Shown in pieces: positions 18,528-28,063 of a stretch of 64,000 nucleotides of DNA. The position numbers and the translations under genes are program-made. Positions within the stretch are counted from its first letter, which is position 1. Each line of letters starts with the position of its first letter. Location of the stretch: positions 1 through 64,000 of the forward strand of contig NZ_JNIJ01000035.1 of NCBI RefSeq assembly GCF_000701345.1. The letters are read 5' to 3'. The notes under the pieces are model-generated. The model saw only the letters and a program-made list of their open reading frames with translations, did not search any database and was not told where the DNA came from. Source of the stretch: Bradyrhizobium sp. URHD0069 (GTDB lineage: Bacteria > Pseudomonadota > Alphaproteobacteria > Rhizobiales > Xanthobacteraceae).

Positions 18528-20185
18528 CGCACGTGATCGAGGAGGTCCGCGCCTTGCGATACGATCCGCTTGCCGGAATCGATACCGGACATGATCAGTA
18601 CGCGGTCACCGTCAAGCGGCTCGGTGCGCACGCTCCTGGCCATGAACCGCTCGGGCGCGACATGCTCGTACACAAAATCCTGGCCGTTCGACCCGCGCAC
18701 GATACTGGTGCGCGGCACCGCAAGGCCTTCCTTCGCCGCGTCGGTCGCGACGAGCACCGTCAGGAACTGACCGGCCCGCAATCCGGCCGTGTCGCCAGTC
18801 ACGGCAAAATGCACCGGCACGGATTGGCTGCGATCGGCAAAACCCGCGCCCTGATAGATGAGATCGTAGTTCTTGCCGGTATATGTTGATGCGCGCGCGC
18901 CCTGGGCCGGTTCGATGCTCTCGAAACTAAGCGCCTCGACCCACAGCCGCGCGGGGTCGATGATGTTGAAGACAAGCGAGCTCGGCTGAACGATCTGGCC
19001 GGCTACGGCGCTGCCTTCCGCGATCACGCCCGCAACCGGCGCGATCAGCGCTTCGGGCTCGCGACGCGATTTTTCAATCGACGCGCGCCGCTCGCGCAGG
19101 CCTTCCAGTTCAAGCCGTGTGTCGTCGAGCTGCGTGCGGGATATGGCGCCCGACGGTGTGAGCTGCTCGTAGCGTGCGAACCTGCGTTCGACGATCGAGA
19201 TTTGCTGATCCAGCTCGCCCTGGCGCTGCCGCATGTCGGAAACATCGATCGCCTGGATAGGCGGCGTCACGTAACCCAGGATGTCGCCTTGCTTCACCCG
19301 CGTGCCGAGCCTGGGAAAGCCGCCCGGCGGCGCTGAAAGCCTGCCGCCCACGGCCGATTGCACGTACCCGCTGGCATTGGGGTCGGGAATGATCCTCCCC
19401 GGAAGTTCGGTGACCTTCTTGTGCTCCGCCTTCTCGGTGACCAGCGTCCTCAGCGCAAATATCCGCTGCACCGTCTTGGGCGCAAACACCGTCCCGTCCG
19501 GAAGGCGCTGCGCGCGCTCGCCTGAGGCGGTACTGATTGCGATCTGCGACTTCTCTTCCTCATGGCCGTGGCCTTCATGCGCTCTCGCGCCGCGCGAGCC
19601 CGTGAGCAGAACGAAGATGACAACAAGTGCAGCCGCACGTCGTCCGCCGCGCAGCGCGATCGCTGAGACGATCGCGCCGGCAAGAACTCCGCCCATGACC
19701 AGAAGGATCGCATTCTTATTGATCGGGCCGCCCGCTGCGTTTTCTCGCGCCATGTGTTGCGCCTGCGCGGCCGGAACCTCGATTGTAAGGGGAAGTATGT
19801 CGGTGATCGCTCCCGCCGTGACCGTGAAAATGAGATCAGTGCGCCCACTCTTCGCGAGCCACGGCGCGGCCAACCGGTACTTGCCGTCCGTGTCCGGGGT
19901 TGCCTTCGCGGGACCGCTTGGCGATTCGACCTCAAGGCTTGCGCCGGTCACCGGCTCGTTCGTCGCGAACCGGTCGAGGTAGATCTCAAGAGTTTCGCCG
20001 CGGGCGACCGCAACGATCTCAAACTCGTTGGAAACGGAATCTCCGCGCGGCAAGGCACCCGGTGAGACGACTTGCTGCTGCTCGTCGTGGTCATGGCCCT
20101 CATGGGCGTAAACGGGTGCGATTGTGCCGCACAGAATTGCGGTCACCGCGAGGGCACGCAGGGCGCGCCCGGAATGGGAAAGCAT
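18524..20185 (-). CDS. Periplasmic adaptor of the second RND pump
   Basis: 553 residues from ATG 20185, which has AAGGA seven bases upstream; a GTG at 20200 is less likely. It carries a signal peptide and a first His motif HEGHDHDEQQQ. A beta domain and a membrane helix (NAILLVMGGVLAGAIVSAIA) come next, then a second signal-like helix ending GARAHEGHGHEEEK. The classical adaptor core follows, with a coiled hairpin at about 340-390. It is longer than usual because two His-rich exported modules appear fused in front of the core. Confidence 0.85.
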   Translation of the reverse strand: MLSHSGRALRALAVTAILCGTIAPVYAHEGHDHDEQQQVVSPGALPRGDSVSNEFEIVAVARGETLEIYLDRFATNEPVTGASLEVESPSGPAKATPDTDGKYRLAAPWLAKSGRTDLIFTVTAGAITDILPLTIEVPAAQAQHMARENAAGGPINKNAILLVMGGVLAGAIVSAIALRGGRRAAALVVIFVLLTGSRGARAHEGHGHEEEKSQIAISTASGERAQRLPDGTVFAPKTVQRIFALRTLVTEKAEHKKVTELPGRIIPDPNASGYVQSAVGGRLSAPPGGFPRLGTRVKQGDILGYVTPPIQAIDVSDMRQRQGELDQQISIVERRFARYEQLTPSGAISRTQLDDTRLELEGLRERRASIEKSRREPEALIAPVAGVIAEGSAVAGQIVQPSSLVFNIIDPARLWVEALSFESIEPAQGARASTYTGKNYDLIYQGAGFADRSQSVPVHFAVTGDTAGLRAGQFLTVLVATDAAKEGLAVPRTSIVRGSNGQDFVYEHVAPERFMARSVRTEPLDGDRVLIMSGIDSGKRIVSQGADLLDHVR

Positions 20186-20272
20186 ATGAAAGTCCTTCAC
20201 TCTGAATTGTCGCCAATCGCGAACCCAGCGCGCTGCGAGCGGCAGCTGCGCAAACTCACGGATCGTCTGGAT

Positions 20273-20689
20273 TCAGGTGAAGTGTTTCGGAGGACGCTTG
20301 AGGGAATCAGGCGCGCGGCTGGCGCGTGCCTGAGACGTGGGGCACGCAACGCGCATGACGGTCCGGGGTAACGGGACAAAGTCCACGGAGCTCGGCAAGC
20401 CGGCAGCGCAGCAGGAGGCGCAGGCGGATGAACAACAGCCGCCGACGCAGTTCCGGTCCGAAGGCGCGGGCATCTCAGCCTGCCCCAACTGAGCCTGCTG
20501 CAACGTTGCGGGGGCCACCGTCTGTTCGGGTTCATGAGACGCGGCTTGGCCGTGGCCGCCATGAACCACCGCTGGCGCGGCAGCATGATGCTGATGGCCG
20601 GTATGGGCCTGGACAACAGACGGCGCGAACGAAAGCACGATCAAGACGATCGCCGCTCCCAAGATTCGCATAATCTGCTGTTTAACCAT
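20273..20689 (-). CDS. His/Cys-rich exported protein
   Basis: 138 residues from ATG 20689 (MVKQQIMRILGAAIVLIVLS). The signal peptide ends VQA and is followed by HTGHQHHAAAPAVVHGGHG, then a cysteine cluster NCVGGCCSSACASCCAAG. Ligand density fits periplasmic metal binding. Lies between the RND adaptor and csoR on the same strand. No family name assigned. Confidence 0.6.
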   Translation of the reverse strand: MVKQQIMRILGAAIVLIVLSFAPSVVQAHTGHQHHAAAPAVVHGGHGQAASHEPEQTVAPATLQQAQLGQAEMPAPSDRNCVGGCCSSACASCCAAGLPSSVDFVPLPRTVMRVACPTSQARASRAPDSLKRPPKHFT

Positions 20690-20774
20690 TATGGCTCTTT
20701 CTATCACACCCGGCCCGCGCAAACGATGATACCCGGCAACACCAGAGCAGCCAAGGTGGAACAACCGTGGCAGT

Positions 20775-21050
20775 TCATCTTTCAGCCCGGCCTATGACGG
20801 CCATCAATTCGGCGATCTTCTTCCTCTGGTCTGATTTGTCGCCGCTTGCAATCGCGTGTTCGACGCAATGCGACACGTGATCTCTGAGGACTTCTTCCTC
20901 GACCCGCCGCAGCGCGGCCCGGACGGCCGAGATCTGGGTGACGATATCGATGCAATAGCGGTCCTCATCGACCATCTTGGACAGGCCGCGCACCTGGCCC
21001 TCGATCCGGCTCAGACGTTTTTGACAGGATGCCTTGATGTCTTTTCTCAT
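20775..21050 (-). CDS. csoR: CsoR-type copper-sensing repressor
   Basis: 91 residues, all-helical CsoR/RcnR fold. The Cu(I) ligand set Cys-His-Cys is visible: DRYCIDIVTQ, then RDHVSHCVEH. LSRIEGQVRGLSKMV is the family signature. It is divergent from the copA gene with a TACCC/GGGTA operator between them, so Cu(I) binding should derepress both. Confidence 0.9.
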   Translation of the reverse strand: MRKDIKASCQKRLSRIEGQVRGLSKMVDEDRYCIDIVTQISAVRAALRRVEEEVLRDHVSHCVEHAIASGDKSDQRKKIAELMAVIGRAER

Positions 21051-21058
21051 GCCGCTTA

Positions 21059-21077
21059 TATACCCCTACAGGGTATA
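21059..21077. promoter_or_regulatory. CsoR operator
   Basis: TATACCCCTACAGGGTATA has 7-bp inverted arms (TATACCC/GGGTATA) around a 5-base centre. It lies 9 bp from the csoR start and 29 bp from the copA start, matching the known GC-rich inverted repeat of CsoR sites. Confidence 0.8.
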
Positions 21078-21105
21078 GGTTTCAAGTGGTGTGATGGAGA
21101 ACGCG

Positions 21106-23505
21106 ATGACGAACGTCGAAAACGCAAATGCGGGCGGCACTGCAAAGCCTTCCAGCTGCTGCGGCGGCGGCCGCGATCACTCCGGTCATGCACACCATCA
21201 GCATCACACCGACGCCAAGACGAGCATGCGCGATCCCGTCTGCGGAATGACCGTCGATCCGGCGACGAGCCGGCACCGGTTCGACCACCGCGGCGAAACC
21301 TTTCATTTCTGCTCGGCCGGCTGCAAAGCCAAGTTCGCCGCCGATCCAAATGCATATCTCGACAACAGCAAGCCGAAAGCCGCCGCCCCCGAGGGCACGA
21401 TCTACACCTGCCCGATGCATCCGCAGATCCGTCAGGTCGGTCCGGGAAGCTGCCCGATCTGCGGCATGGCGCTGGAGCCCGAGGTGGCATCCCTCGATGC
21501 ACCGCCCAATCCCGAACTGGCGGATATGACGCGGCGCTTCTGGGTCGGCGCGGCGTTGTCCATTCCGCCCGTTGTGCTCGAGATGGGCGGTCACCTGGTC
21601 GGCGGTCACGGCTGGGTCGACCAGACCTTGTCGAACTGGATTCAGCTGGTGTTTGCCACACCCGTCGTCATCTGGGCGGGCTGGCCGTTCTTCGTGCGCG
21701 GCTGGCAATCGCTGCTGACGCGCAATCTCAACATGTTCACCTTGATCGCGATGGGCACGGGCGTCGCTTACGTCTACAGCCTCATCGGCACCGTCGCGCC
21801 CGGGATTTTCCCCGCAACCTTCCGCGGGCATGGTGGCGCGGTTGCGGTTTACTTCGAAGCCGCCGCGGTCATCACGGTCCTCGTCCTGCTTGGTCAGGTG
21901 CTCGAACTGCGCGCGCGCGAGGCAACCTCCGGGGCTATCAAGGCGCTGCTCGAACTGGCGCCGAAAACCGCCCGCCGCATCGGCGATGACGGCGCCGACC
22001 ACGAAGTGCAGATCGATAGCCTGGTGGTCGGCGACAAATTGCGCGTCCGGCCGGGAGAGAAGGTGCCGGTCGACGGTATCATTCTCGAGGGCCGCTCCTC
22101 CCTCGACGAGTCGCTGGTGACCGGCGAATCCATGCCCGTCACCAAGGAAGTCGGCGGCAGGGTGATCGCAGGCACGCTCAATCAGTCCGGTGGATTCGTC
22201 ATGCGCGCCGACAAGGTCGGCCGCGACACGCTGCTTTCCCAGATCGTCAAGATGGTCGCGGATGCGCAGCGCTCGCGGGCGCCGATCCAGCGGCTGGCCG
22301 ATCAGGTTTCCGGCTGGTTCGTGCCGATCGTGATTGCCACGGCACTGGTCGCTTTCGGCGCCTGGGCCTGGTTTGGACCGGAACCGCGGATGGCGTTCGG
22401 CCTGGTCGCAGCGGTGAGCGTGCTGATCATCGCCTGTCCCTGCGCGCTCGGGCTGGCCACGCCGATGTCGATCATGGTCGGCGTCGGGCGCGGCGCGCAG
22501 GCGGGTGTCTTGATCAAGAACGCCGAAGCACTGGAGCGCATGGAAAAGGTCAATACGCTGGTGGTCGACAAGACGGGGACGTTGACCGAAGGCAAGCCGA
22601 AGGTTGTCGCCATCGTCGCTGCGGCTGGTTTTGAGGAACACGAAATCCTGGGGCTTGCCGCCAGCGTCGAACGCGCCAGCGAACACCCTCTTGCGGACGC
22701 GATCGTACGCGCGGCGAAGCAGCGCAATCTCGATTTAAGCAAGGTGGAAGCGTTCGACTCGCCGACCGGCAAGGGCGCCACCGGCAAGGTCGATGGCAAA
22801 ACTGTTCTTCTGGGCAATTCGAACTTCCTGAAATCTGTCGGTATCGAAGCCCAGTCGCTGAGTGAACAAGCCGAACGTCTACGCGGAGACGGCGCCACCG
22901 TCATCCACATCGCGATCGACGGGAAGTTGGCCGGACTGTTTGCGATCGCCGATCCCGTGAAGCCATCAACGCCGGATGCTTTAAAAGCGCTGGCAGCGGA
23001 AGGCATCAAGGTCATCATGCTGACCGGGGACAACCGGACCACAGCTAATGCCGTGGCGCGGAAGCTCGGCATCACCGATGTCGAGGCGGAAGTGCTTCCC
23101 GATCAGAAAAGTGCCGTAGTCACCAAGCTGCAGAAGGCCGGGCGGATCGTCGCCATGGCCGGCGACGGCGTCAATGACGCTCCGGCGCTCGCCGCAGCCG
23201 ATGTCGGAATCGCCATGGGGACCGGAACGGATGTTGCGATGGAGAGTGCCGGCATCACGCTGTTGAAAGGCGATCTCGGCGGCATCGTTCGCGCACGCCG
23301 GCTGTCGCAGGCAACTATGCGCAATATCCGGCAGAACCTGTTCTTCGCGTTCATCTATAACGCCGCCGGCATCCCGATCGCCGCAGGCATCCTCTATCCC
23401 CATTTCGGGATTCTGCTCTCGCCGATCATTGCCGCCGCCGCCATGGCGCTGTCATCGGTGAGCGTTGTAGGCAACGCATTGCGGCTACGCATGACGCGTC
23501 TATAG
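21106..23505 (+). CDS. copA: Copper-exporting P1B-ATPase, CopA type with YHS domain
   Basis: 799 residues. ATG 21106 is favoured by GGAG six bases upstream. The N-terminus has Cys/His-rich segments (CCGGGRDHSGHAHHQHH), a YHS domain (DPVCGMTVDP ... FHFCSAGCKAKF) and a heavy-metal-binding domain (YTCPMHPQIRQ ... CPICGMALEPE) instead of HMA domains. Membrane motif CPC (IIACPCALGLA, about 442), DKTGTLTEG at about 487 and GDGVNDAPAL are present. It exports Cu(I) from the cytoplasm and is controlled by the adjacent CsoR. Confidence 0.93.
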   Translation: MTNVENANAGGTAKPSSCCGGGRDHSGHAHHQHHTDAKTSMRDPVCGMTVDPATSRHRFDHRGETFHFCSAGCKAKFAADPNAYLDNSKPKAAAPEGTIYTCPMHPQIRQVGPGSCPICGMALEPEVASLDAPPNPELADMTRRFWVGAALSIPPVVLEMGGHLVGGHGWVDQTLSNWIQLVFATPVVIWAGWPFFVRGWQSLLTRNLNMFTLIAMGTGVAYVYSLIGTVAPGIFPATFRGHGGAVAVYFEAAAVITVLVLLGQVLELRAREATSGAIKALLELAPKTARRIGDDGADHEVQIDSLVVGDKLRVRPGEKVPVDGIILEGRSSLDESLVTGESMPVTKEVGGRVIAGTLNQSGGFVMRADKVGRDTLLSQIVKMVADAQRSRAPIQRLADQVSGWFVPIVIATALVAFGAWAWFGPEPRMAFGLVAAVSVLIIACPCALGLATPMSIMVGVGRGAQAGVLIKNAEALERMEKVNTLVVDKTGTLTEGKPKVVAIVAAAGFEEHEILGLAASVERASEHPLADAIVRAAKQRNLDLSKVEAFDSPTGKGATGKVDGKTVLLGNSNFLKSVGIEAQSLSEQAERLRGDGATVIHIAIDGKLAGLFAIADPVKPSTPDALKALAAEGIKVIMLTGDNRTTANAVARKLGITDVEAEVLPDQKSAVVTKLQKAGRIVAMAGDGVNDAPALAAADVGIAMGTGTDVAMESAGITLLKGDLGGIVRARRLSQATMRNIRQNLFFAFIYNAAGIPIAAGILYPHFGILLSPIIAAAAMALSSVSVVGNALRLRMTRL

Positions 23506-23633
23506 TTCAGGCGTATCCAAGACCGGGCAAGCAGCCGGCATCCACCCCGCTCTTGCCGAAGCGGTTGCGTATGTCTACCTCTCGCGAGGGTTTTTCGCCT
23601 CGACCTCGTCCTGGATTTTGGGATAACATCGCC

Positions 23634-24386
23634 ATGTTAGATGCCGCCGTGAAGGCGCTTTCGCAAATCCTGTCGCCGCCGATGCGCTCCATCCTGTGGC
23701 GATCGATCGGACTGGCGCTGGTGCTGATCACGGTGCTGGCGATTGGCCTGCAGCGACTGCTCAGCTGGTTTGCGACATCGGGCCAAGGCTGGGCCGAGGC
23801 GATGCTGGGATCGGGCTTCCACACGCCGATTGAGGTCCTCGCGTGGATCGTGTCGATCGCGGCCGGTCTTGGCATCGTGCTCGGCGCGGTGTTTTTGATG
23901 CCCGCGATCACCGCGCTGGTGGCAAGCGTATTCGTCGACGACGTCGCCGAGCATGTCGAGCGCGAACACTATCCGGCGGAACGCCCGGGCACGGCGCTGC
24001 CGCTTGGCCTCGCCATGACGGAAGGCATCAAGACAGCGCTGCTCACGATCCTGGTCTATCTGATCGCCCTGCCGTTCGTGTTCATCGCGGGCGCCGGCTT
24101 CATCGCGTTCTTTGTCGCGACCGCATGGCTGCTCGGCCGGGAATATTTCCAACTCGCGGCGATGCGGTTTCGTCCGCCCGCGGAAGCCAAGGCCATGCGC
24201 AAGCAGAATGCGGCAATCGTGTTCACCGCGGGGCTTGTGATCGCGGCGTTCGTGTCGATCCCGATTGTCAACCTGGCGACGCCGCTGTTCGGGATGGCGT
24301 TCATGGTTCACATGCACAAGCGCTTGAGTGGACCAAGGCCGGAGCTGATTGAACCCGGTCGCAAGCCGGGCGTGCCGGTGGTGTGA
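23634..24386 (+). CDS. EI24 domain (CysZ-like) membrane protein
   Basis: 250 residues with four or more membrane helices and the EI24/CysZ signature (FVDDVAEHVEREHYPAE, GREYFQLAAMRF). CysZ is a sulfate permease in enterobacteria, but in alphaproteobacteria this family is of unknown substrate. It marks the end of the metal island and start of core genes. Confidence 0.75.
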   Translation: MLDAAVKALSQILSPPMRSILWRSIGLALVLITVLAIGLQRLLSWFATSGQGWAEAMLGSGFHTPIEVLAWIVSIAAGLGIVLGAVFLMPAITALVASVFVDDVAEHVEREHYPAERPGTALPLGLAMTEGIKTALLTILVYLIALPFVFIAGAGFIAFFVATAWLLGREYFQLAAMRFRPPAEAKAMRKQNAAIVFTAGLVIAAFVSIPIVNLATPLFGMAFMVHMHKRLSGPRPELIEPGRKPGVPVV

Positions 24387-24440
24387 GTCCCCTGATGGTG
24401 AAGAGCGCGGTGCAGACGGGGAGAGGTAAGGGTAAGAGCC

Positions 24441-25250
24441 TCAAACCGTCTTCTCCGGCCAGCGGCAGAGGTCGTTGATCAGGCACACCTCGCAGCGCGG
24501 CTTGCGCGCCAGACACGTGTAGCGGCCGTGCAGGATCAGCCAATGATGCGCGTGCAGCATGAACTCGGCCGGAATCACGCGCTCAAGACCAAGCTCGACC
24601 TCGAGCGGCGTCTTGCCCGGCGCCAATCCTGTGCGATTGCCGACACGAAACACATGCGTGTCGACCGCCATGGTGTGTTCGCCGAACGCCATGTTGAGCA
24701 CGACGTTGGCGGTCTTGCGGCCGGCACCCGGCAGCGATTCAATCTCGGCACGGGTGCGCGGCACCTCGCCGCCGAATTCGGCAATCAGTTTTTCCGACAG
24801 CGCGATCACGTTCCTCGCCTTGGTGCGGTAGAGCCCGACCGTCTTGATGTAATCGCGCAGCTTTTCCTCGCCGAGCGCGAGCATCTTCTGCGGCGAGTCG
24901 GCGACTGCAAACAACGCCCGCGTCGCCTTGTTGACGCCGGCGTCGGTCGCTTGCGCCGACAGAACGACCGCGATCAAAAGCGTGTAGGGGTTGAGATGTT
25001 CAAGTTCCCCCTTCGGCTCGGGATTGGCTTTGCGGAAGCGGCTGAAAGCCTCGCGGACCTCGGCGGGTGTCCAGGGTTTGCTTGCCTTGAGCGTTTTTTT
25101 CGCCGGCGGCACCTGCCCTGATTTGGCGGCAGCCTTCTTCGCGGTCTTTTCTCGTCCCTGACTTGTCACAGGACGAAGGCGAGACTGTTTGGCGCGTTTA
25201 GGGGTGGTCGGCTTCGATTTAGGCAGGGGCCTGCGGATGATTTTCGCCAT
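24441..25250 (-). CDS. nth: Endonuclease III
   Basis: 269 residues from ATG 25250 (MAKIIRRPLPKSK). The Lys-rich N-terminal extension of about 55 residues precedes the glycosylase core. The helix-hairpin-helix LPGAGRKTANVV carries the catalytic Lys, AVDTHVFRV carries the catalytic Asp, and the cluster loop is C-x6-C-x2-C-x5-C. It removes oxidised pyrimidines and cleaves the abasic site. Divergent from the next gene across 22 bp. Confidence 0.93.
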   Translation of the reverse strand: MAKIIRRPLPKSKPTTPKRAKQSRLRPVTSQGREKTAKKAAAKSGQVPPAKKTLKASKPWTPAEVREAFSRFRKANPEPKGELEHLNPYTLLIAVVLSAQATDAGVNKATRALFAVADSPQKMLALGEEKLRDYIKTVGLYRTKARNVIALSEKLIAEFGGEVPRTRAEIESLPGAGRKTANVVLNMAFGEHTMAVDTHVFRVGNRTGLAPGKTPLEVELGLERVIPAEFMLHAHHWLILHGRYTCLARKPRCEVCLINDLCRWPEKTV

Positions 25251-25272
25251 GATCGGGGTATACTGATACGCG

Positions 25273-25791
25273 ATGACCCCAGGCAACGACTTTGATCTGG
25301 AGCTTGAGCAGCCGGAATTGTTTTCGGCGCTGCTGACGCCGCACCGCTCGCTGGACCGCACCGGTTTTCTGGTGCTGATGGTGTTTGTCAGCGTGCTCAG
25401 TTTTGCGGCCGGGATCGGTTTTCTGCTGATGGGCGCGTGGCCGGTGTTCGGCATTTTCGCTCTCGATGTGATTGCGATCTATTGGGCATTCCGGGTCAAT
25501 TTCCGAGACGCCAAGGCCACCGAGGAAATCCGGGTGACGCCATCTGAGCTGCGCGTGCGCCGGGTCAGCCACCGCGGCCACGTAGTCGAATTTGTGCTCA
25601 ATCCGCTGTGGGTACAGCTCGATCAAAAGACCGATGCGGAATTTGGCATCGAGAAACTTTATCTGCTCTCGAAAGGCCGCCGCCTCTCTATCGCGAGCTT
25701 CCTCGGGCCGGATGAAAAGGCGAGCTTTGCCAAAGCCTTAACAGCCGCGCTGCAAGCCGCGCGACGTGGCCCGACCTATAACCCGCTGTGA
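25273..25791 (+). CDS. DUF2244 membrane protein
   Basis: 172 residues with two central membrane helices (FLVLMVFVSVLSFAAGIGF and WPVFGIFALDVIAIYWAFR) between polar ends, the layout of DUF2244. Function unknown. Divergent from nth, a common neighbour arrangement in this order. Confidence 0.75.
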   Translation: MTPGNDFDLELEQPELFSALLTPHRSLDRTGFLVLMVFVSVLSFAAGIGFLLMGAWPVFGIFALDVIAIYWAFRVNFRDAKATEEIRVTPSELRVRRVSHRGHVVEFVLNPLWVQLDQKTDAEFGIEKLYLLSKGRRLSIASFLGPDEKASFAKALTAALQAARRGPTYNPL

Positions 25792-25848
25792 TGAAAGCTG
25801 TCAGGAATCGGGTGGTTTGCACGACGCAGCCGGCCTACATCTAATGGC

Positions 25849-26745
25849 ATGATGAACCTTGCAATCAATGACCATCGCCTGGCCAAACCGGGCTCCCAGA
25901 ACGCCGCGCTCCGCGACTATGATTCGGTGCGGCGCGCCATCGCTTTCATCTCGGAGCGCTGGCGCGCGCAGCCGACCATCGAGTCGATGGCGGATGCGGC
26001 GGGCGTGACGCCCGATGAGCTGCACCATCTGTTTCGCCGCTGGGCCGGGCTGACGCCCAAAGCCTTCATGCAGGCGCTGACGCTCGATCATGCCAAGGGC
26101 TTGCTGCGCGATTCTGCCAGCGTGCTCGATGCCGCGCTCGACTCCGGGCTTTCGGGTCCGGGACGGCTGCACGATCTGTTCGTCACCCATGAAGCGATGT
26201 CGCCTGGCGAATGGAAGAGCGGCGGCGCCGGCATGACGTTGCGCTACGGATTTCATGCCTCGCCCTTCGGGACCGGGATCGTGATCGCCAGCGGCCGCGG
26301 CCTCGCCGGCCTTGCCTTCGCCGATCCCGGCGAGGAGCAGGCCGCGTTCGCCGACATGCAGCGGCGCTGGCCGCGGGCAACCTACGTGGAAGATCACGAC
26401 GGCACGGCCGCACTGGCGCAGCGTATCTTCGACACGAGACTGTGGCGCCCAGATCAGCCGCTGCGCGTGGTGTTGATCGGCACCGACTTCGAGGTCCGGG
26501 TGTGGGAGACGTTGTTGAAAATCCCGATGGGCCGCGCGGTCTGTTATTCCGATATCGCGGCCAGGCTCAGTAACCCGAAAGCATCACGCGCGGTCGGCGC
26601 CGCGGTCGGAAAGAACCCGATATCGTTCGTGGTGCCATGCCATCGCGCGCTCGGCAAAGGCGGCGCGCTGACCGGCTATCACTGGGGCATCACGCGCAAG
26701 CAGGCAATGCTGGGTTGGGAAGCGGGACAGGTGGGACTGCACTAG
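25849..26745 (+). CDS. Ada-like regulator / methylated-DNA-cysteine methyltransferase
   Basis: 298 residues. An AraC-type HTH occupies about 20-120 (IESMADAAGVTPDELHHLF, LTPKAFMQ). The methyltransferase domain follows with the acceptor-cysteine motif VVPCHRALGKGG near 260 and the arginine-finger helix KASRAVGAAVGKNP. It lacks the N-terminal zinc-cysteine domain of E. coli Ada, so phosphotriester sensing is absent. It repairs O6-methylguanine and may autoregulate. Confidence 0.85.
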   Translation: MMNLAINDHRLAKPGSQNAALRDYDSVRRAIAFISERWRAQPTIESMADAAGVTPDELHHLFRRWAGLTPKAFMQALTLDHAKGLLRDSASVLDAALDSGLSGPGRLHDLFVTHEAMSPGEWKSGGAGMTLRYGFHASPFGTGIVIASGRGLAGLAFADPGEEQAAFADMQRRWPRATYVEDHDGTAALAQRIFDTRLWRPDQPLRVVLIGTDFEVRVWETLLKIPMGRAVCYSDIAARLSNPKASRAVGAAVGKNPISFVVPCHRALGKGGALTGYHWGITRKQAMLGWEAGQVGLH

Positions 26746-26791
26746 ATCTAGCCTGATGATTTGGATCGAAACGGCACGCTCGAATCCTCTC

Positions 26792-26864
26792 CGTCATTGC
26801 GAGGAGCGAAGCGACAAAGCAATCCAGTCTTTTTCGGTGGCGCTCTGGTTTGCTCGCAATGACG
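26792..26864. repeat. Interspersed palindromic repeat
   Basis: CGTCATTGCGA at the left and TCGCAATGACG at the right form an 11-bp perfect inverted repeat around GAGCGAAGCGACAAAGCAATCC. This is the dispersed intergenic element common in Bradyrhizobium and relatives. Confidence 0.75.
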
Positions 26865-26873
26865 GGCTTCCGA

Positions 26874-27404
26874 TCACCTGGCCAGCCGCTTCCACATGAT
26901 GGCGGTGTCGCAAAGCCGGCCGTCCGGAAACAGCGCGTAGTCCGGGACCAGGCCGGTCTGCTTCCAACCCGCACGGAGGTAGAGGCGGTGGCCGTTCTCG
27001 TCCGGCACGGTATCGAGCACGAGCAGCCAGCGGCCACGCCGCCGGGCTTCCTCCTCGACTTGCGCCATCAGGATCGCGCCAACGCCGTGGCCGCGCGCGG
27101 ATCGATGCACCAACAACTTCTTGATATCGGCGCGGTGCGGCTGGTTGGGCGGCGTGTCCAATCCAAGCTGGACCGTGCCGACAATTTTGCCGTCGAGCCG
27201 CGCCGCCAGCAGCACAGTGTTCCCTGTTGCGACCGAGCCTGCGACTTTGCGAAAGAAGGCAAGAGCGTCTTCATTCGAGAACGGCGACATGAAGCTGACG
27301 CTGGCGCCGCCTTCGACACAGTCGACCAGGACATCAGCCAACTGATCCAGTGCGGCATCCGCAACCGGCGCATCGAGAGAAATGATTTCGACTGCCGCGC
27401 TCAC
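26874..27404 (-). CDS. GNAT-family N-acetyltransferase
   Basis: 176 residues with the acetyl-CoA motif RSARGHGVGAILM and C-terminal GHRLYLRAGW, which define GNAT motifs A and B. The substrate is unknown. ATG overlaps the gpmA stop (ATGA at 27401-27404). Confidence 0.8.
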   Translation of the reverse strand: MSAAVEIISLDAPVADAALDQLADVLVDCVEGGASVSFMSPFSNEDALAFFRKVAGSVATGNTVLLAARLDGKIVGTVQLGLDTPPNQPHRADIKKLLVHRSARGHGVGAILMAQVEEEARRRGRWLLVLDTVPDENGHRLYLRAGWKQTGLVPDYALFPDGRLCDTAIMWKRLAR

Positions 27405-28024
27405 GCCGCCAGATCGAGCTTCGACGCCACCGTGGCGTCGGCATTCAGCCGGTAGATCACCGGGACGCCGGTTGCGAGTTCGCGCGCCAAAATCCCCTCG
27501 GGCGAAAGCTTTTCCAAGACCATGATCAGCGCGCGCAGCGAATTGCCGTGGGCGACGACCAGCGACCGCTCACCGCGCAGCACGCACGGCAGAATCTCCT
27601 GGACGTAATAGGGCAGCGTGCGCGCCAGGGTATCCTTCAGGCTTTCACCGCCGGGCGGCGGCACGTCGTAGGACCGCCGCCAGACATGCACCTGCTCCTC
27701 GCCCCATTTCTTGCGGGCATCGTCCTTGTTGAGGCCCGACAGATCGCCGTAGTCGCGCTCGTTGAGCGCCAGATGCTGCCTGACGGGAAGGTCGGTCTGG
27801 CCGATCTCGTTAAGCACGATATCGAGCGTGTGCTGCGCCCGCTTCAGCACCGAGGTAAAGGCGATGTCGAACGAGAGCCCCTGCGCCTTCAACTGACGGC
27901 CGGCTTCGTTGGCCTCGGCAATCCCCTTCTCGGTGAGGCCGGGATCCTTCCAGCCGGTGAACAGATTTTTCAAGTTCCATTCGCTCTGGCCGTGACGCAC
28001 GAGCACGAGAAGACGATCGCTCAT
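27401..28024 (-). CDS. gpmA: 2,3-bisphosphoglycerate-dependent phosphoglycerate mutase
   Basis: 207 residues. The phosphohistidine motif LVRHGQSEWN is at the N-terminus, followed by LFTGWKDPGLTEKG, and the second His in VVAHGNSLRAL. It interconverts 3- and 2-phosphoglycerate in glycolysis and gluconeogenesis. Confidence 0.93.
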   Translation of the reverse strand: MSDRLLVLVRHGQSEWNLKNLFTGWKDPGLTEKGIAEANEAGRQLKAQGLSFDIAFTSVLKRAQHTLDIVLNEIGQTDLPVRQHLALNERDYGDLSGLNKDDARKKWGEEQVHVWRRSYDVPPPGGESLKDTLARTLPYYVQEILPCVLRGERSLVVAHGNSLRALIMVLEKLSPEGILARELATGVPVIYRLNADATVASKLDLAA

Positions 28025-28063
28025 TCCTGTGATTCCGTTTCGATTTTTGAAGAAGTCGTCAAA

